In this document: positions 34,831 to 47,307 of the stretch, piece after piece
Numbering within the stretch: position 1 is the first letter of the stretch
How the letters are laid out: the number at the start of each line of letters is the position of its first letter
Origin: Agelas oroides
Taxonomy: Eukaryota > Porifera > Demospongiae > Agelasida > Agelasidae
DNA: 64,000 bases
Direction: 5' to 3'
Assembly: GCA_949130485.1 (NCBI GenBank)
Contig: OX422191.1
Location: 7,007,754-7,071,753 of the forward strand
Position numbers and translations under genes: made by a program
The notes under the pieces: generated by a model
Database searches by the model: none
Told to the model about the DNA's origin: nothing
Seen by the model: only the letters and a program-made list of their open reading frames with translations

Positions 34831-37570
34831 GTAGAGCAATGGGAGAATGTAGGGGAGTCAAGTAGAGTCAAGACGAGCTATGGTAGAATGTAGTAGAGGC
34901 ATACAGAGTCAAGTAGAGCTACGGTAGAATGCAGTAGAGTCATATAGAGACAAGTAGATCTATGGTAGAATGTAGTAGAGTCAAGTAACTAGAGCCATGG
35001 TAGAGTGTAGTAGAGTCAAATAGAGCCAAGTAGAGCTATGGTAGAGTGTAGTAGAGTCAAGTAGAGCCATGTAGAGCCATGGTAGAATGTAGTAGAATCA
35101 TGTAGAGTGAAGGAGAGCCATGGTAGAATGTAGAAGAGCAAGGTAGAGTCAAGTAGACCCATGGGAGAGTGTAGGAGAGTCATGTAGTGTGAAGTAGAGC
35201 CATGATATACAATGGAGTAGAGCCATGGCAGAGTGTAGTAGAGTCAAGTAGAGCCAAGTTGATCCATGGTAGAGTGTAGTAGAGGCATGTAGAGCCATGG
35301 TAGAATGTAGCAGAGTCATGTAGTGTGAAGCAGAGCCATGATATACAATGGAGTAGAGCCATGGTAGAGTGTAGTAGAGCCAAGTAGAGCCAAGTAGAGC
35401 CAAGGTAGAGTGTACTGGACTCAAGTAGAGCAAAGTAGAGCCGTGGTAGAATGTAGTAGAGCCAGGTAGAGCCATGGTAGAGTGTAGTAGAGTCAAGTAG
35501 AGTCACGTGGATACATGGTAGGATGTAGTAGCGCCAAGGTAGAGTGTAGCAGACAAGTAGAGTCAAGTAGAGCCATGGCAGAATGTAGTAGAGTCAAGTA
35601 GAGTCAACTAGAGCCATCGTAGAATGTAGTAGAGTCAAGTAGAGCCAAGTAGAGCATGGTAGAGTGCAGTTGAGTCAAGTAGAGCCAAGTAGAGCCATGG
35701 TAGAATGTAGTAGAGTCATGTAGTGTCAAGTAGACACATGGTACTATGGAGTAGAGCCATGGTAGAGTGCTGTAGATTCAGGTAGAGCCACGTAGAGCCA
35801 CGGTAGCATGTAGTAGAGTCATGTAGAGCCAAGTAGAGCCATGGTAGAATGCAGTAGAGCCAGGTAGAGCCATGGTAGAATGCAGTACAGTCAAGTAGAG
35901 TCACGTGGAGCTATGGTAGAATGTAGTAGAGCCAAGGTAGAGTGTCGTACAGTGAAGTAGAGCCAAGTAGAGCCATGGTAGCATGAAGTAGAGGTATACA
36001 GGGTCAAGTAGAGCTATCGTAGAATGTAGTAGAGTCAAGTAGAGTCACACAGAGCCATGGTAGAATGAATTAGAGACATGGTAGAGTGTAGTACAGTGAA
36101 GTACAGACGAGTAGAGCCATGGTAGAGTGTAGTAGAGTCAAGTAGAGCCAAGTAGAGCTATGGTAGAGTGTAGTAGAGCCAAGTAGAGGAATGGTAGAGA
36201 GTTGAAGAGTCAAGTAGAGTCAAGAACAGGCATGGTAGTATTTAGTAGAATCATGTAGTGTCAAGTAGAGCCATGGTAGAATGTAGTAGAGGAAGGTAGA
36301 GCCATGGTAGTGTGTAGTAGAGTCATGTAGAGTCACATGGAGCATTGTTAGAATGTAGTAGAGCCAAGGTAGAGTGTAGTACAGTCAAGTAGAGTAAAGT
36401 AGAGCCATGGCAGAATGTAGTAGAGTCAAGTAGAGTGAAGTAGAGCCATGGTAGAATGTAGTAGAGGCATACAGAGTCAAGTAGAGCTATGGTAGAATGC
36501 AGTAGAGTCACGTAGAGTCACGTGGAGCCATGGTAGAATGTAGTAGAGACATGGTAGAGTGTAGTAGAGTCAAGTAGATCCAAGTACAGCCATGGTAGAG
36601 TGTAGTAGAGTCACGTAGAGCCGAGTTGAGCCAAGGTAGGGTGTAGTGGACTCAAGTAGAGCCAAGTAGAGCCATGGTAGAGTGTAGTAGAGTCAAGTAG
36701 AGTCAAGTAGAGCCATGGTAGAATGTAGTAGAGTCATGTAGTGTGAAGTAGAGCCATGTTAGAGTGCAGTAGAGTCAAGTAGAGCCAAGTAGAGCCAAGG
36801 TAGAGTGTAGTGGACTCAAGTAGAGCCAAGTAGAGCCATGGTAGAGTGTTGTAGAGTCAAGTAGAGCCATGATAGAATGTAGTAGAGTCATGTAGTGTCA
36901 AGTAGAGCTATGGTACAATGGAGTAGAGCCATGGGAGAGTGTAGTAGAGTCAAGTAGAGCCACAGTTGCATGTAGTAGAGTCATGTAGAACCAAGTAGAG
37001 CCATGGTAGAATGTAGCAGAGTCAAGTAGAGTCACGTGGAGCCATGGTAGAATGTAGTAGAGACATGGTAGGGTGTAGTATATTCAAGTAGAGTCAAGTA
37101 GAGCCATGGTAGAGTGTAGTACATTCATGTAGAGCCAAGTAGAGCCAAGGTAGGGTGTAGTGGACTCAAGTAGAGCCAAATAGAGCCTTGGTAGAGTGCA
37201 GTAGATTCAGGTAGAGCCACGTAGAGCCACGGTAGCATGTAGTAGAGTCATGTAGAGCCAAGTAGAGCCATGATAGAATGCAGTAGAGCCAGGTAGACCG
37301 ATGTTACAATGCAGTACAGTCAAGTAGAATCACGTGGAGCTATGGTAGAATGTAGTGGAGCCAAGGTAGAGTGTAGTACAGTGAAGTAGAGTCAAGTAGA
37401 GCCATGGTAGCATGTAGTAGAGGTATACAGAGTCAAGGAGAGCTATCGTACAATGTAGTAGAGTCTAGTAGAGTCACGTGGTGCCATGGTAGAATGTACT
37501 AAAGACATGGTAGAGTGTAGTACAGTCAAGTAGAGACGAGTAGAGCCATGGTAGAGTGTAGTAGAGTCAA
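34831..37570 (+). repeat. HOR unit C2 (2,740 bp; near-identical copy of C1)
   Basis: Collinear with C1 at exactly 2,750 bp from 34,834 to about 36,780. There one 10-nt GTAGAGCCAA module is missing relative to C1 (34,021-34,060). Single-base differences seen by eye are few, for example 33,063 against 35,813 and CCACGG near 34,664 against CCATGG near 37,404. It is among the youngest duplications in the window. Confidence 0.92.
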
Positions 37571-39906
37571 GTAGAGCCAAGTAGAGCTATGGTAGAGTGT
37601 AGTAGAGCCAAGTAGAGGAATGGTAGAGAGTAGAAGAGTCAAGTAGAGTCAAGAACAGGCATGGTAGTATTTAGTAGAATCATGTAGTGTCAAGTAGAGC
37701 CATGGTAGAATGTAGTAGAGGAAGGTAGAGCCATGGTAGTGTGTAGTAGAGTCATGTAGAGTCACATGGAGCATTGTTAGAATGTAGTAGAGCCAAGGTA
37801 GAGTGTAGTACAGTCAAGTAGAGTCAAGTAGAGCCATGGCAGAATGTAGTAGAGTCAAGTAGAGTCAAGTAGAGCCATAGTAGAATGTAGTAGAGGCATA
37901 CAGAGTCAAGTAGAGCTATGGTAGAATGCAGTAGAGTCATGTAGAGTCACGTGGAGCCATGGTAGAATGAAGTAGAGACATGGTAGAGTGTAGTAGAGTC
38001 AAGTAGATCCAAGTACAGCCATGGTAGTGTGTAGTACAGTCACGTAGAGCCGAGTTGAGCCAAGATAGGGTGTAGTGGACTCAAGTAGAGCCAAGTTGAG
38101 CCATGGTAGAGTGTAGTAGAGCAAGGTAGAGCCATGGTAGTGTGTAGTAGAGTCATGTAGAGTCACATGGAGCATTGTTAGAATGTAGTAGAGCCAAGGT
38201 AGAGTGTGGTACAGTCAAGTAGAGTCAAGTAGAGCCATGGCAGAATGTAGTAGAGTCAAGTAGAGTCAAGTAGAGCCATAGTAGAATGTAGTAGAGGCAT
38301 ACAGAGTCAAGTAGAGCTATGGTAGAATGCAGTAGAGTCATGTAGAGTCACGTGGAGCCATGGTAGAATGAAGTAGAGACATGGTAGAGTGTAGTAGAGT
38401 CAAGTAGATCCAAGTACAGCCATGGTAGAGTGTAGTACAGTCACGTAGAGCCGAGTTGAGCCAAGATAGGGTGTAGTGGACTCAAGTAGAGCCAAGTTGA
38501 GCCATGGTAGAGTGTAGTAGAGCAAGGTAGAGCCATGGTAGTGTGTAGTAGAGTCATGTAGAGTCACATGGAGCATTGTTAGAATGTAGTAGAGCCAAGG
38601 TAGAGTGTAGTACAGTCAAGTAGAGTCAAGTAGAGCCATGGCAGAATGTAGTAGAGTCAAGTAGGGTCAAGTAGAGCCATAGTAGAATGTAGTAGAGGCA
38701 TACAGAGTCAAGTAGAGCTATGGTAGAATGCAGTAGAGTGATGTAGAGTCACGTGGAGCCATGGTAGAATGAAGTAGAGACATGGTAGAGTGTAGTAGAG
38801 TCAAGTAGATCCAAATACAGCCATGGTAGAGTGTAGTAGAGTCACGTAGAGCCGAGTTGAGCCAAGATAGGGTGTAGTGGACTCAAGTAGAGCCAAGTTG
38901 AGCCATGGTAGAGTGTAGTAGAGTCAAGTAGAGTCAAGTAGAGCCATGGTAGAATGTAGTAGAGTCATGTAGTGTGAAGTAGAGCCATGATATACAATGG
39001 AGTAGAGCCATGGTAGAGTGTAGTAGAGTCAAGTAGAGTCAAGTAGAGCCATGGTAGAATGTAGTAGAGTCATGTAGTGTGAAGTAGAGCCATGTTAGAG
39101 TGCAGTAGAGTCAAGTAGAGCCAAGTAGAGCCAAGGTAGAGTGTAGTGGACTCAAGTAGAGCCAAGTAGAGCCATGGTAGAGTGTTGTAGAGTCAAGTAG
39201 AGCCATGATAGAATGTAGTAGAGTCATGTAGTGTCAAGTAGAGCTATGGTACAATGGAGTAGAGCCATGGGAGAGTGTAGTAGAGTCAAGTAGAGCCACA
39301 GTTGCATGTAGTAGAGTCATGTAGAACCAAGTAGAGCCATGGTAGAATGTAGCAGAGTCAAGTAGAGTCACGTGGAGCCATGGTAGAATGTAGTAGAGAC
39401 ATGGTAGGGTGTAGTATATTCAAGTAGAGTCAAGTAGAGCCATGGTAGAGTGTAGTACATTCATGTAGAGCCAAGTAGAGCCAAGGTAGGGTGTAGTGGA
39501 CTCAAGTAGAGCCAAATAGAGCCTTGGTAGAGTGCAGTAGATTCAGGTAGAGCCACGTAGAGCCACGGTAGCATGTAGTAGAGTCATGTAGAGCCAAGTA
39601 GAGCCATGGGAGAATGCAGTAGAGCCAGGTAGACCGATGTTACAATGCAGTACAGTCAAGTAGAATCACGTGGAGCTATGGTAGAATGTAGTGGAGCCAA
39701 GGTAGAGTGTAGTACAGTGAAGTAGAGTCAAGTAGAGCCATGGTAGCATGTAGTAGAGGTATACAGAGTCAAGGAGAGCTATCGTACAATGTAGTAGAGT
39801 CTAGTAGAGTCATGTGGTGCCTTGGTAGAATGTACTAAAGACATGGTAGAGTGTAGTACAGTCAAGTAGAGACGAGTAGAGCCATGGTAGAGTGTAGTAG
39901 AGTCAA
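37571..39906 (+). repeat. HOR unit D1 (2,336 bp)
   Basis: D1 restarts inside C-type sequence: 37,571 aligns with 36,142 at an offset of 1,429. It then carries three 401-bp subrepeats and a local duplication of about 105 bp near 38,935-39,090 that C lacks; together these account for most of the extra length over 1,429. D1 and D2 keep a constant offset of 2,336 over shared markers (37,720 and 40,056). Confidence 0.88.
37720..38920 (+). repeat. 401-bp subrepeat, three copies (D1)
   Basis: The marker GCAAGGTAGAGCCATGG (GGAAGG in the first copy) lies at 37,720, 38,121 and 38,522, exactly 401 bp apart. Each copy contains CATGGAGCATTGTTAG, CATGGCAGAATG, GGCATACAGAG, GAATGAAGTAG, CCGAGTTGAGCC and AGATAGGGTG. 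Confidence 0.92.
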
Positions 39907-41290
39907 GTAGAGCCAAGTAGAGCTATGGTAGAGTGTAGTAGAGCCAAGTAGAGGAATGGTAGAGAGTAGAAGAGTCAAGTAGAGTCAAGAACAGGCATGG
40001 TAGTATTTAGTAGAATCATGTAGTGTCAAGTAGAGCCATGGTAGAATGTAGTAGAGGAAGGTAGAGCCATGGTAGTGTGTAGTAGAGTCATGTACAGTCA
40101 CATGGAGCATTGTTAGAATGTAGTAGAGCCAAGGTAGAGTGTAGTACAGTCAAGTAGAGTCAAGTAGAGCCATGGCAGAATGTAGTAGAGTCAAGTAGAG
40201 TCAAGTAGAGCCATAGTAGAATGTAGTAGAGGCATACAGAGTCAAGTAGAGCTATGGTAGAATGCAGTAGAGTCATGTAGAGTCACGTGGAGCCATGGTA
40301 GAATGAAGTAGAGACATGGTAGAGTGTAGTAGAGTCAAGTAGATCCTAGTACAGCCATGGTAGAGTGTAGTACAGTCACGTAGAGCCGAGTTGAGCCAAG
40401 ATAGGGTGTAGTGGACTCAAGTAGAGCCAAGTTTAGCCATGGTAGAGTGTAGTAGAGCAAGGTAGAGCCATGGTAGTGTGTAGTAGAGTCATGTAGAGTC
40501 ACATGGAGCATTGTTAGAATGTAGTAGAGCCAAGGTAGAGTGTAGTACAGTCAAGTAGAGTCAAGTAGAGCCATGGCAGAATGTAGTAGAGTCAAGTAGA
40601 GTCAAGTAGAGCCATAGTAGAATGTAGTAGAGGCATACAGAGTCAAGTAGAGCTATGGTAGAATGCAGTAGAGTCATGTAGAGTCACGTGGAGCCATGGT
40701 AGAATGAAGTAGAGACATGGTAGAGTGTAGTAGAGTCAAGTAGATCCAAGTACAGCCATGGTAGAGTGTAGTACAGTCACGTAGAGCCGAGTTGAGCCAA
40801 GATAGGGTGTAGTGGACTCAAGTAGAGCCAAGTTGAGCCATGGTAGAGTGTAGTAGAGCAAGGTAGAGCCATGGTAGTGTGTAGTAGAGTCATGTAGAGT
40901 CACATGGAGCATTGTTAGAATGTAGTAGAGCCAAGGTAGAGTGTAGTACAGTCAAGTAGAGTCAAGTGGAGCCATGGCAGAATGTAGTAGAGTCAAGTAG
41001 GGTCAAGTAGAGCCATAGTAGAATGTAGTAGAGGCATACAGAGTCAAGTAGAGCTATGGTAGAATGCAGTAGAGTGATGTAGAGTCACGTGGAGCCATGG
41101 TAGAATGAAGTAGAGACATGGTAGAGTGTAGTAGAGTCAAGTAGATCCAAATACAGCCATGGTAGAGTGTAGTAGAGTCACGTAGAGCCGAGTTGAGCCA
41201 AGATAGGGTGTAGTGGACTCAAGTAGAGCCAAGTTGAGCCATGGTAGAGTGTAGTAGAGTCAAGTAGAGTCAAGTAGAGCCATGGTAGAA
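39907..41290 (+). repeat. HOR unit D2, grading into E
   Basis: Second D unit at an offset of 2,336, again with three 401-bp subrepeats. After the GATATACAATGG block near 41,330 it lacks the 105-bp duplication of D1 and continues into E-type sequence. Confidence 0.85.
40056..41256 (+). repeat. 401-bp subrepeat, three copies (D2)
   Basis: Markers lie at 40,056, 40,457 and 40,858, exactly 401 bp apart. The third copies of D1 and D2 share private changes (CAAGTAGGGTC and GTGATGTAGAGTC), so the triplet was already formed and diverged before the 2,336-bp unit was duplicated. Confidence 0.92.
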
Positions 41291-42443
41291 TGTAGTAGAG
41301 TCATGTAGTGTGAAGTAGAGCCATGATATACAATGGAGTAGAGCCATGGTAGAGTGTAGTAGAGTCAAGTAGAGCCAAGTAGAGCCAAGGTAGAGTGTAG
41401 TGGACTCAAGTAGAGTCAAGTAGAGCCATGGTAGAGTGTAGTAGAGTCAAGTAGAGCCATGGTAGAATGTAGTAAAGTCATGTAGTGTCAAGTAGAGCTA
41501 TGGTACAATGGAGTAGAGCCATGGGAGAGTGTAGTAGAGTCAAGTAGAGCCACGGTTGCATGTAGTAGAGTCATGTAGAACCAAGTAGAGCCATGGTAGA
41601 ATGTAGCAGAGTCAAGTAGAGTCACGTGGAGCAATGGTAGAATGTAGTAGAGCCAAGGTAGAGTGTAGTAGAGCCAAGCAGAGCTATGGTAGAGTGTAGT
41701 ATAGCCAAGTAGAGCCAAGTAGAGCAATGGGCGAGTGTAGTAGAGTCAAGTAGAGTCAAGAAGAGCCATGGTAGAATATAGTAGAGGCATACAGAGTCAA
41801 GTAGAGCTATGGTAGAATGCAGTAGGGTCATATAGAGAGAAGTTGAACTATGGTTGAATGTAGTAGAGTCAAGTAGAGCCAAGTAGAGCCATGGTAGAGT
41901 GTAGTAGAGTCAAGTACAGTCAAGTAGAGCCATGGTAGAATGTAGTAGAGTCATGTAGAGTCAAGTAGAGCCATGGTAGAATGTAGTAGAGTAAAGTAGA
42001 GCCGTGGTAGAGTGTAGGAGGGTCAAGTAGAGTCACGTGGATCCATTGTAGGATGTAGTAGAGCTAACGTAGAGTGTAGTAGAGACAAGTAGAGCCAGGT
42101 CTAGAAATGATATAGTGTAAGAGAGTCATGTAGAGCAAAGTAGAGCCATTGTAGAGTGTAGTAGAGTCAAGTAGAGCCATGGTAGAATGTAGTAGAGTCA
42201 TGTAGTGTCAACTAGAGCCATGGTACAATGGAGTAGAGCCATGGTAGGGTGTAGTAGAGTCAAGTAGAGCCACGGTTGCATGTATAGTAGAGTCATGTAC
42301 AACTAAGTAGAGCCATGGTAGAATGTAGTAGAGCCAGGTAGAGCTATGGTAGAATGCAGCAGAGTCAAGTAGAGTCACGTGGAGCCATGGTAGAATGTAG
42401 TAGAGCAAAGGTAGAGTGTAGTACTGTCAAGTAGAGTCAAGTA

Positions 42444-42484
42444 GAGCCATGGCAGAATGTAGTAGAGCCATGGCAGAATGTAGT
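42444..42484 (+). repeat. 21-bp tandem duplication
   Basis: GAGCCATGGCAGAATGTAGTA occurs twice in a row (one 11-mer plus one 10-mer) near 42,444 and 42,465. The homologous site in E4 near 54.5 kb has it once. Confidence 0.85.
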
Positions 42485-42651
42485 AGAGTCAAGTAGAGTC
42501 AAGTAGAGCAATGGTAGAATTTAGTAGAGGCATAGAGAGTCAAGTACAGCTATGGTAGAATGCAGTAGAGTCACGTAGAGTCAAGTGGAGTGATGGTAGA
42601 ACGTAGTAGAGACATGGTAGAATGTAGTAGAGTCAAGTAGAGACAAGTAGA

Positions 42652-42815
42652 GCAATGGTAGAGTGTAGTAGAGTCATGTAGAGCCAAGTAGATCCATGGT
42701 ACAATGTAGTAGAGCCAAGTAGAGACAAGTAGAGCAATGGTAGAGTGTAGTAGAGTCATGTAGAGCCAAGTAGATCCATGGTAGAATGTAGTAGAGCCAA
42801 GTAGAGCAATGATAG
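42652..42815 (+). repeat. 82-bp tandem duplication
   Basis: GCAATGGTAGAGTG at 42,652 recurs at 42,734 together with CATGTAGAGCC and AGATCCATGG. E2-E4 have a single copy (for example near 48,495 and 54,680), so this is private to E1. Confidence 0.85.
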
Positions 42816-43190
42816 AGTGTAGGTAAGTCAAGTAGAGTCACGAAGAGCATTGGTAGAATTTAGTAAAATCATGTAGTGACAAGTAGAGCAATGGTACAAT
42901 GGAGTAGAGCCATGGTAGAGTGTAGTAGAGTCAAGTAGAGCCATGATAGAATGTAGTAGAGTCATGTAGTGTGAATTAGAGCGATGATATACAATGGAGT
43001 ATAGCCATGGGAGAGTGTACTAGAGTCAAGTAGAGCCATGGTAGAGTGTAGTAGAGTCAAGTAGAGGCAGGTAGAGCCATGGTAGAGTGTAGTAGAGTCA
43101 AGTAGAGCCAAGTAGAGCCATGGTAGAGTGTAGTAGAGCCAGGTAGAGCAATGGTAGAGTGTAGGAGAGTCAAGTAGAGTCAAGAAGAGC

Positions 43191-43470
43191 CATGTTAGAA
43201 TTCAGTAGAATCATGTAGTGTCAAGTAGAGCCATGGTACAATGGAGTAGAGCCATGGTAGAGTGTAGTAGAGTCAAGTATAAGTTGAGCAATGGTAGAGT
43301 GTAGTGGACTCAAGTAGAGCCAAGTACTGCCATGGTAGAGTGTAGTAGAGTCAAGTAGAGCCAAGTAGAGCCATGGTAGAGTGTAGTAGAGCCAGGTAGA
43401 GCAATGGTAGAGTGTAGGAGAGTCAAGTAGAGTCAAGAAGAGCCATGTTAGAATTCAGTAGAATCATGTA
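43191..43470 (+). repeat. GAATTC-bearing pair, 253 bp apart (E1)
   Basis: CATGTTAGAATTCAG occurs at 43,191 and 43,444. Equivalent pairs elsewhere are 257 bp apart; here a small deletion at GTCAAGTATAAGTTGAGC near 43,275 shortens the spacing. Confidence 0.82.
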
Positions 43471-45779
43471 GTGTCAAGTAGAGCCATGGTACAATGGAGT
43501 AGAGCCATGGTAGAGTGTAGTAGAGTCAAGTAGAGCCAAGTTGAGCAATGGTAGAGTGTAGTAGAGTCAAGTAGAGCCATAGTACAATGTAGTAGAGTCA
43601 TATAGTGTGAAGTAGAGCCATGATATACAATGGAGTAGAACCATGGTAGAGTGTAGTAGAGTCAAGTAGAGCGAAGTAGAACCAATGTAGAGTGTAGTGG
43701 ATTCAAGTAGAGCCAAGTAGAGCCATGGTAGAGTGTAGTAGAGTCAAGTAGAGTCAAGTAGAGCCATGGTAGAATGTAGTAGAGTCATGTAGAGTGAAGT
43801 GTAGCATGGGTAGAATGTAGTAGAGCAAGGTAGAGCCATGGTAGAGTGTAGGAGAGTCAAGTAGAGTTACGTGGATCCATGGTAGAATGTAGTAGAGCCA
43901 AGGTAGAGTGTAGTAGAGACAAGTAGAGCCAGGTCTAGCAATGATGTAGTGTAGTATAGTCAAGATGAGCCAAGTAGAGCCATCGTAGAGTGTAGTAGAG
44001 TCGAGTAGAGTCATGGTAGAATATAGTAGAGTCATGTAGTGTCAAGTTGAGCCAAGGTACATTGGAGTAGAGCCATGGTAGAGTGTAGTAGAGTCAAGTA
44101 AAGCCAAGTAGAGTCATGGTAGAGTGTAGTAGAGTCAAGTAGAGCCAAGTAGAGCCATGGTAGAATGTAGTAGAGTCCTTTAGTGTCAAGTAGACACATG
44201 GTACTATGGAGTAGAGCCATGGTAGAGTGCAGTAGATTCAGGTAGAGCCACGTAGAGCCACGGTAGCATGTAGTAGAGTCATGTAGAGCCAAGTAGAGCC
44301 ATGGTAGAATGCAGTAGAGCTAGGTACCATGGTAGAATGCAGTACAGTCAAGTAGAGTTACGTGGATCCATGGTACAATGTAGTAGAGCCAAGGTAGAGT
44401 GTAGTACAGTGAAGTAGAGTCAAGTATAGCCGTGGTAACATGTAGTAGAGGTATACAGAGTCAAGTAGAGCTATTGTAGAATGTAGTAGAGTCAAGTAGA
44501 GTCACGTGGTGCCATGGTAGAATGTAGTAGAGACATGGTAGAGTGTAGTACAGTCAAGTAGAGACGAGTAGAGCCATGGTAGAGTGTAGTGGATTCAAGT
44601 AGAGCCAAGTAGAGCCATGGTAGAGTGTAGAAGAGTGAAGTAGAGTCAAGAAGAGGCGTGGTAGCATTTAGTAGAATCATGTAGTGTCAAGTAGAGCCAT
44701 GGTAGAATGAAGTAGAGCAAGGTAGAGCCATGGTAGTGTGTAGTAGAGTCAAGTAGAGTCACATGGAGCATTGTTAGAATGTAGTAGAGCCAAGGTAGAT
44801 TGTAGTACAGTCAAGTAGAGTAAAGTAGTGCCATGGCAGAATGCAGTAGAGTCGAGTAGAGTGAAGTAGAGCCATGGTAGAATGTAGTAGAGGCATACAG
44901 AGTCAAGTAGAACTATGGTAGAATGCAGTAGAGTCACGTAGAGTCACGTGGAACTATGGTAGAATGTAGTAGAGACATGGTAGAGTGTAGTAGAGTCAAG
45001 TATATCCAAGTACAGCCATGGTAGAGTGTAGTAGAGTCTCGTAGAGCCGAGTTGAGCCAAGGTAGGGTGTAGTGGACTCAAGTAGAGCCAAGTATAGCCA
45101 TGGTAGAGTGTAGTAGAGTCAAGTAGAGTCAAGTAGAGCCATGGTAGAATGTAGTAGAGTCATGTAGTGTGAAGTAGAGCCATGATATACAATGGAGTAG
45201 AGCCATGGTAGAGTGCAGTAGAGTCAAGTAGAGCCAAGTAGAGCCAAGGTAGAGTGTAGTGGACTCAAGTAGAGCCAAGTAGAGCCATGGTAGAGTGTAG
45301 TAGAGTCAAGTAGAGCCATGGTAGAATGTAGTAGAGTCATGTAGTGTCAAGTAGAGCTATGGTACAATGGAGTAGAGCCATGGGAGAGTGTAGTAGATTG
45401 AACTAGAGCCACGGTTGGATGTAGTAGAGTCATGTAGAACCAAGTAGAGCCATGGTAGAGTGTAGTAGAGTCAAGTAGAGCCAAGTAGAGCCATGGTAGA
45501 GTGTAGTAGAGCCAAGTAGAGCATTGGGAGAGTGTAGGAGAGTCAAGTAGAGTCAAGAAAAGCAATGGTAGAATGTAGTAGAGGCATACAGAGTCAAGTA
45601 GAACTATGGAAGAATGTAGTAAAGACATGGTAGAATGTAGTAGAGTCAAGTAGAGCCAAGTACTGCCATGGTAGAGTGTAGTAGAGTCAAGTAGAGCCAA
45701 GTAGAGCCATGGTAGAGTGTAGTAGAGCCAGGTAGAGCAATGGTAGAGTGTAGGAGAGTCAAGTAGAGTCAAGAAGAGC

Positions 45780-46062
45780 CATGTTAGAATTCAGTAGAAT
45801 CATGTAGTGTCAAGTAGAGCCATGGTACAATGGAGTAGAGCCATGGTAGAGTGTAGTAGAGTCAAGTAGAGCCAAGTTGAGCAATGGTAGAGTGTAGTGG
45901 ACTCAAGTAGAGCCAAGTACTGCCATGGTAGAGTGTAGTAGAGTCAAGTAGAGCCAAGTAGAGCCATGGTAGAGTGTAGTAGAGCCAGGTAGAGCAATGG
46001 TAGAGTGTAGGAGAGTCAAGTAGAGTCAAGAAGAGCCATGTTAGAATTCAGTAGAATCATGT
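45780..46062 (+). repeat. GAATTC-bearing pair, 257 bp apart (E1, second)
   Basis: CATGTTAGAATTCAG at 45,780 and 46,037. The repeated piece also carries GTACTGCC, CCAGGTAGAGC and GTCAAGAAGAGCC. Confidence 0.85.
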
Positions 46063-47307
46063 AGTGTCAAGTAGAGCCATGGTACAATGGAGTAGAGCCA
46101 TGGTAGAGTGTAGTAGAGTCAAGTAGAGCCAAGTTGAGCAATGGTAGAGTGTAGTAGAGTCTAGTAGAGCCATAGTAGAATGTAGTAGAGTCATGTAGTG
46201 TGAAGTAGAGCCATGATATACAATGGAGTAGAACCATGGTAGAGTGTAGTAGAGTCATGTAGAGTGAAGTGTAGCATGGGTAAAATGTAGTAGAGCAAGG
46301 TAGAGCAATGGTAGAGTGTAGTAGAGTCAAGTAGAGCCATGGTAGAATGTAGTAGAGTCATGTAGTGTGAAGTAGAGCCATGATATACAATGGAGTAGAA
46401 CCATGGTAGAGTGTAGTAGAGTCAAGTAGAGCGAAGTAGAACCAATGTAGAGTGTAGTGGATTCAAGTAGAGCCAAGTAGAGCCATGGTAGAGTGTAGTA
46501 GAGTCAAGTAGAGTCAAGTAGAGCCATGGTAGAATGTAGTAGAGTCATGTAGAGTGAAGTGTAGCATGGGTAGAATGTAGTAGAGCAAGGTAGAGCCATG
46601 GTAGAGTGTAGGAGAGTCAAGTAGAGTTACGTGGATCCATGGTAGAATGTAGTAGAGCCAAGGTAGAGTGTAGTAGAGACAAGTAGAGCCAGGTCTAGCA
46701 ATGATGTAGTGTAGTATAGTCAAGATGAGCCAAGTAGAGCCATCGTAGAGTGTAGTAGAGTCGAGTAGAGTCATGGTAGAATATAGTAGAGTCATGTAGT
46801 GTCAAGTTGAGCCAAGGTACATTGGAGTAGAGCCATGGTAGAGTGTAGTAGAGTCAAGTAGAGCCAAGTAGAGCCATGGTAGAATGTAGTAGAGTGATGT
46901 AGAGTCACGTGGAGCCATGGTAGAATGAAGTAGAGACATGGTAGAGTGTAGTAGAGTCAAGTAGATCCAAATACAGCCATGGTAGAGTGTAGTAGAGTCA
47001 CGTAGAGCCGAGTTGAGCCAAGATAGGGTGTAGTGGACTCAAGTAGAGCCAAGTTGAGCCATGGTAGAGTGTAGTAGAGTCAAGTAGAGTCAAGTAGAGC
47101 CATGGTAGAATGTAGTAGAGTCATGTAGTGTGAAGTAGAGCCATGTTATACAATGGAGTAGAGCCATGGTAGAGTGTAGTAGAGTCAAGTAGAGCCAAGT
47201 AGAGCCAAGGTAGAGTGTAGTGGACTCAAGTAGAGTCAAGTAGAGCAATGGTAGAGTGTAGTAGAGTCAAGTAGAGCCATGGTAGAATGTAGTAAAGTCA
47301 TGTAGTG

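Larger units (their letters stand above)
41291..47307 (+). repeat. E1 region
   Basis: Longest E segment. It begins with a module run containing GCTATGGTACAATGG and ATGGGAGAGTG near 41,498, also found at about 47,318, 50,260 and 53,503. It contains two 257-class GAATTC pairs, a 2,760-bp internal repeat (about 43,560-44,100 against 46,330-46,860), and an inserted run of A/C-type sequence (about 44,101-45,450, with CCTTTAG at 44,177) that also appears in E4. Local duplications of 21 and 82 bp are listed separately. Confidence 0.8.
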
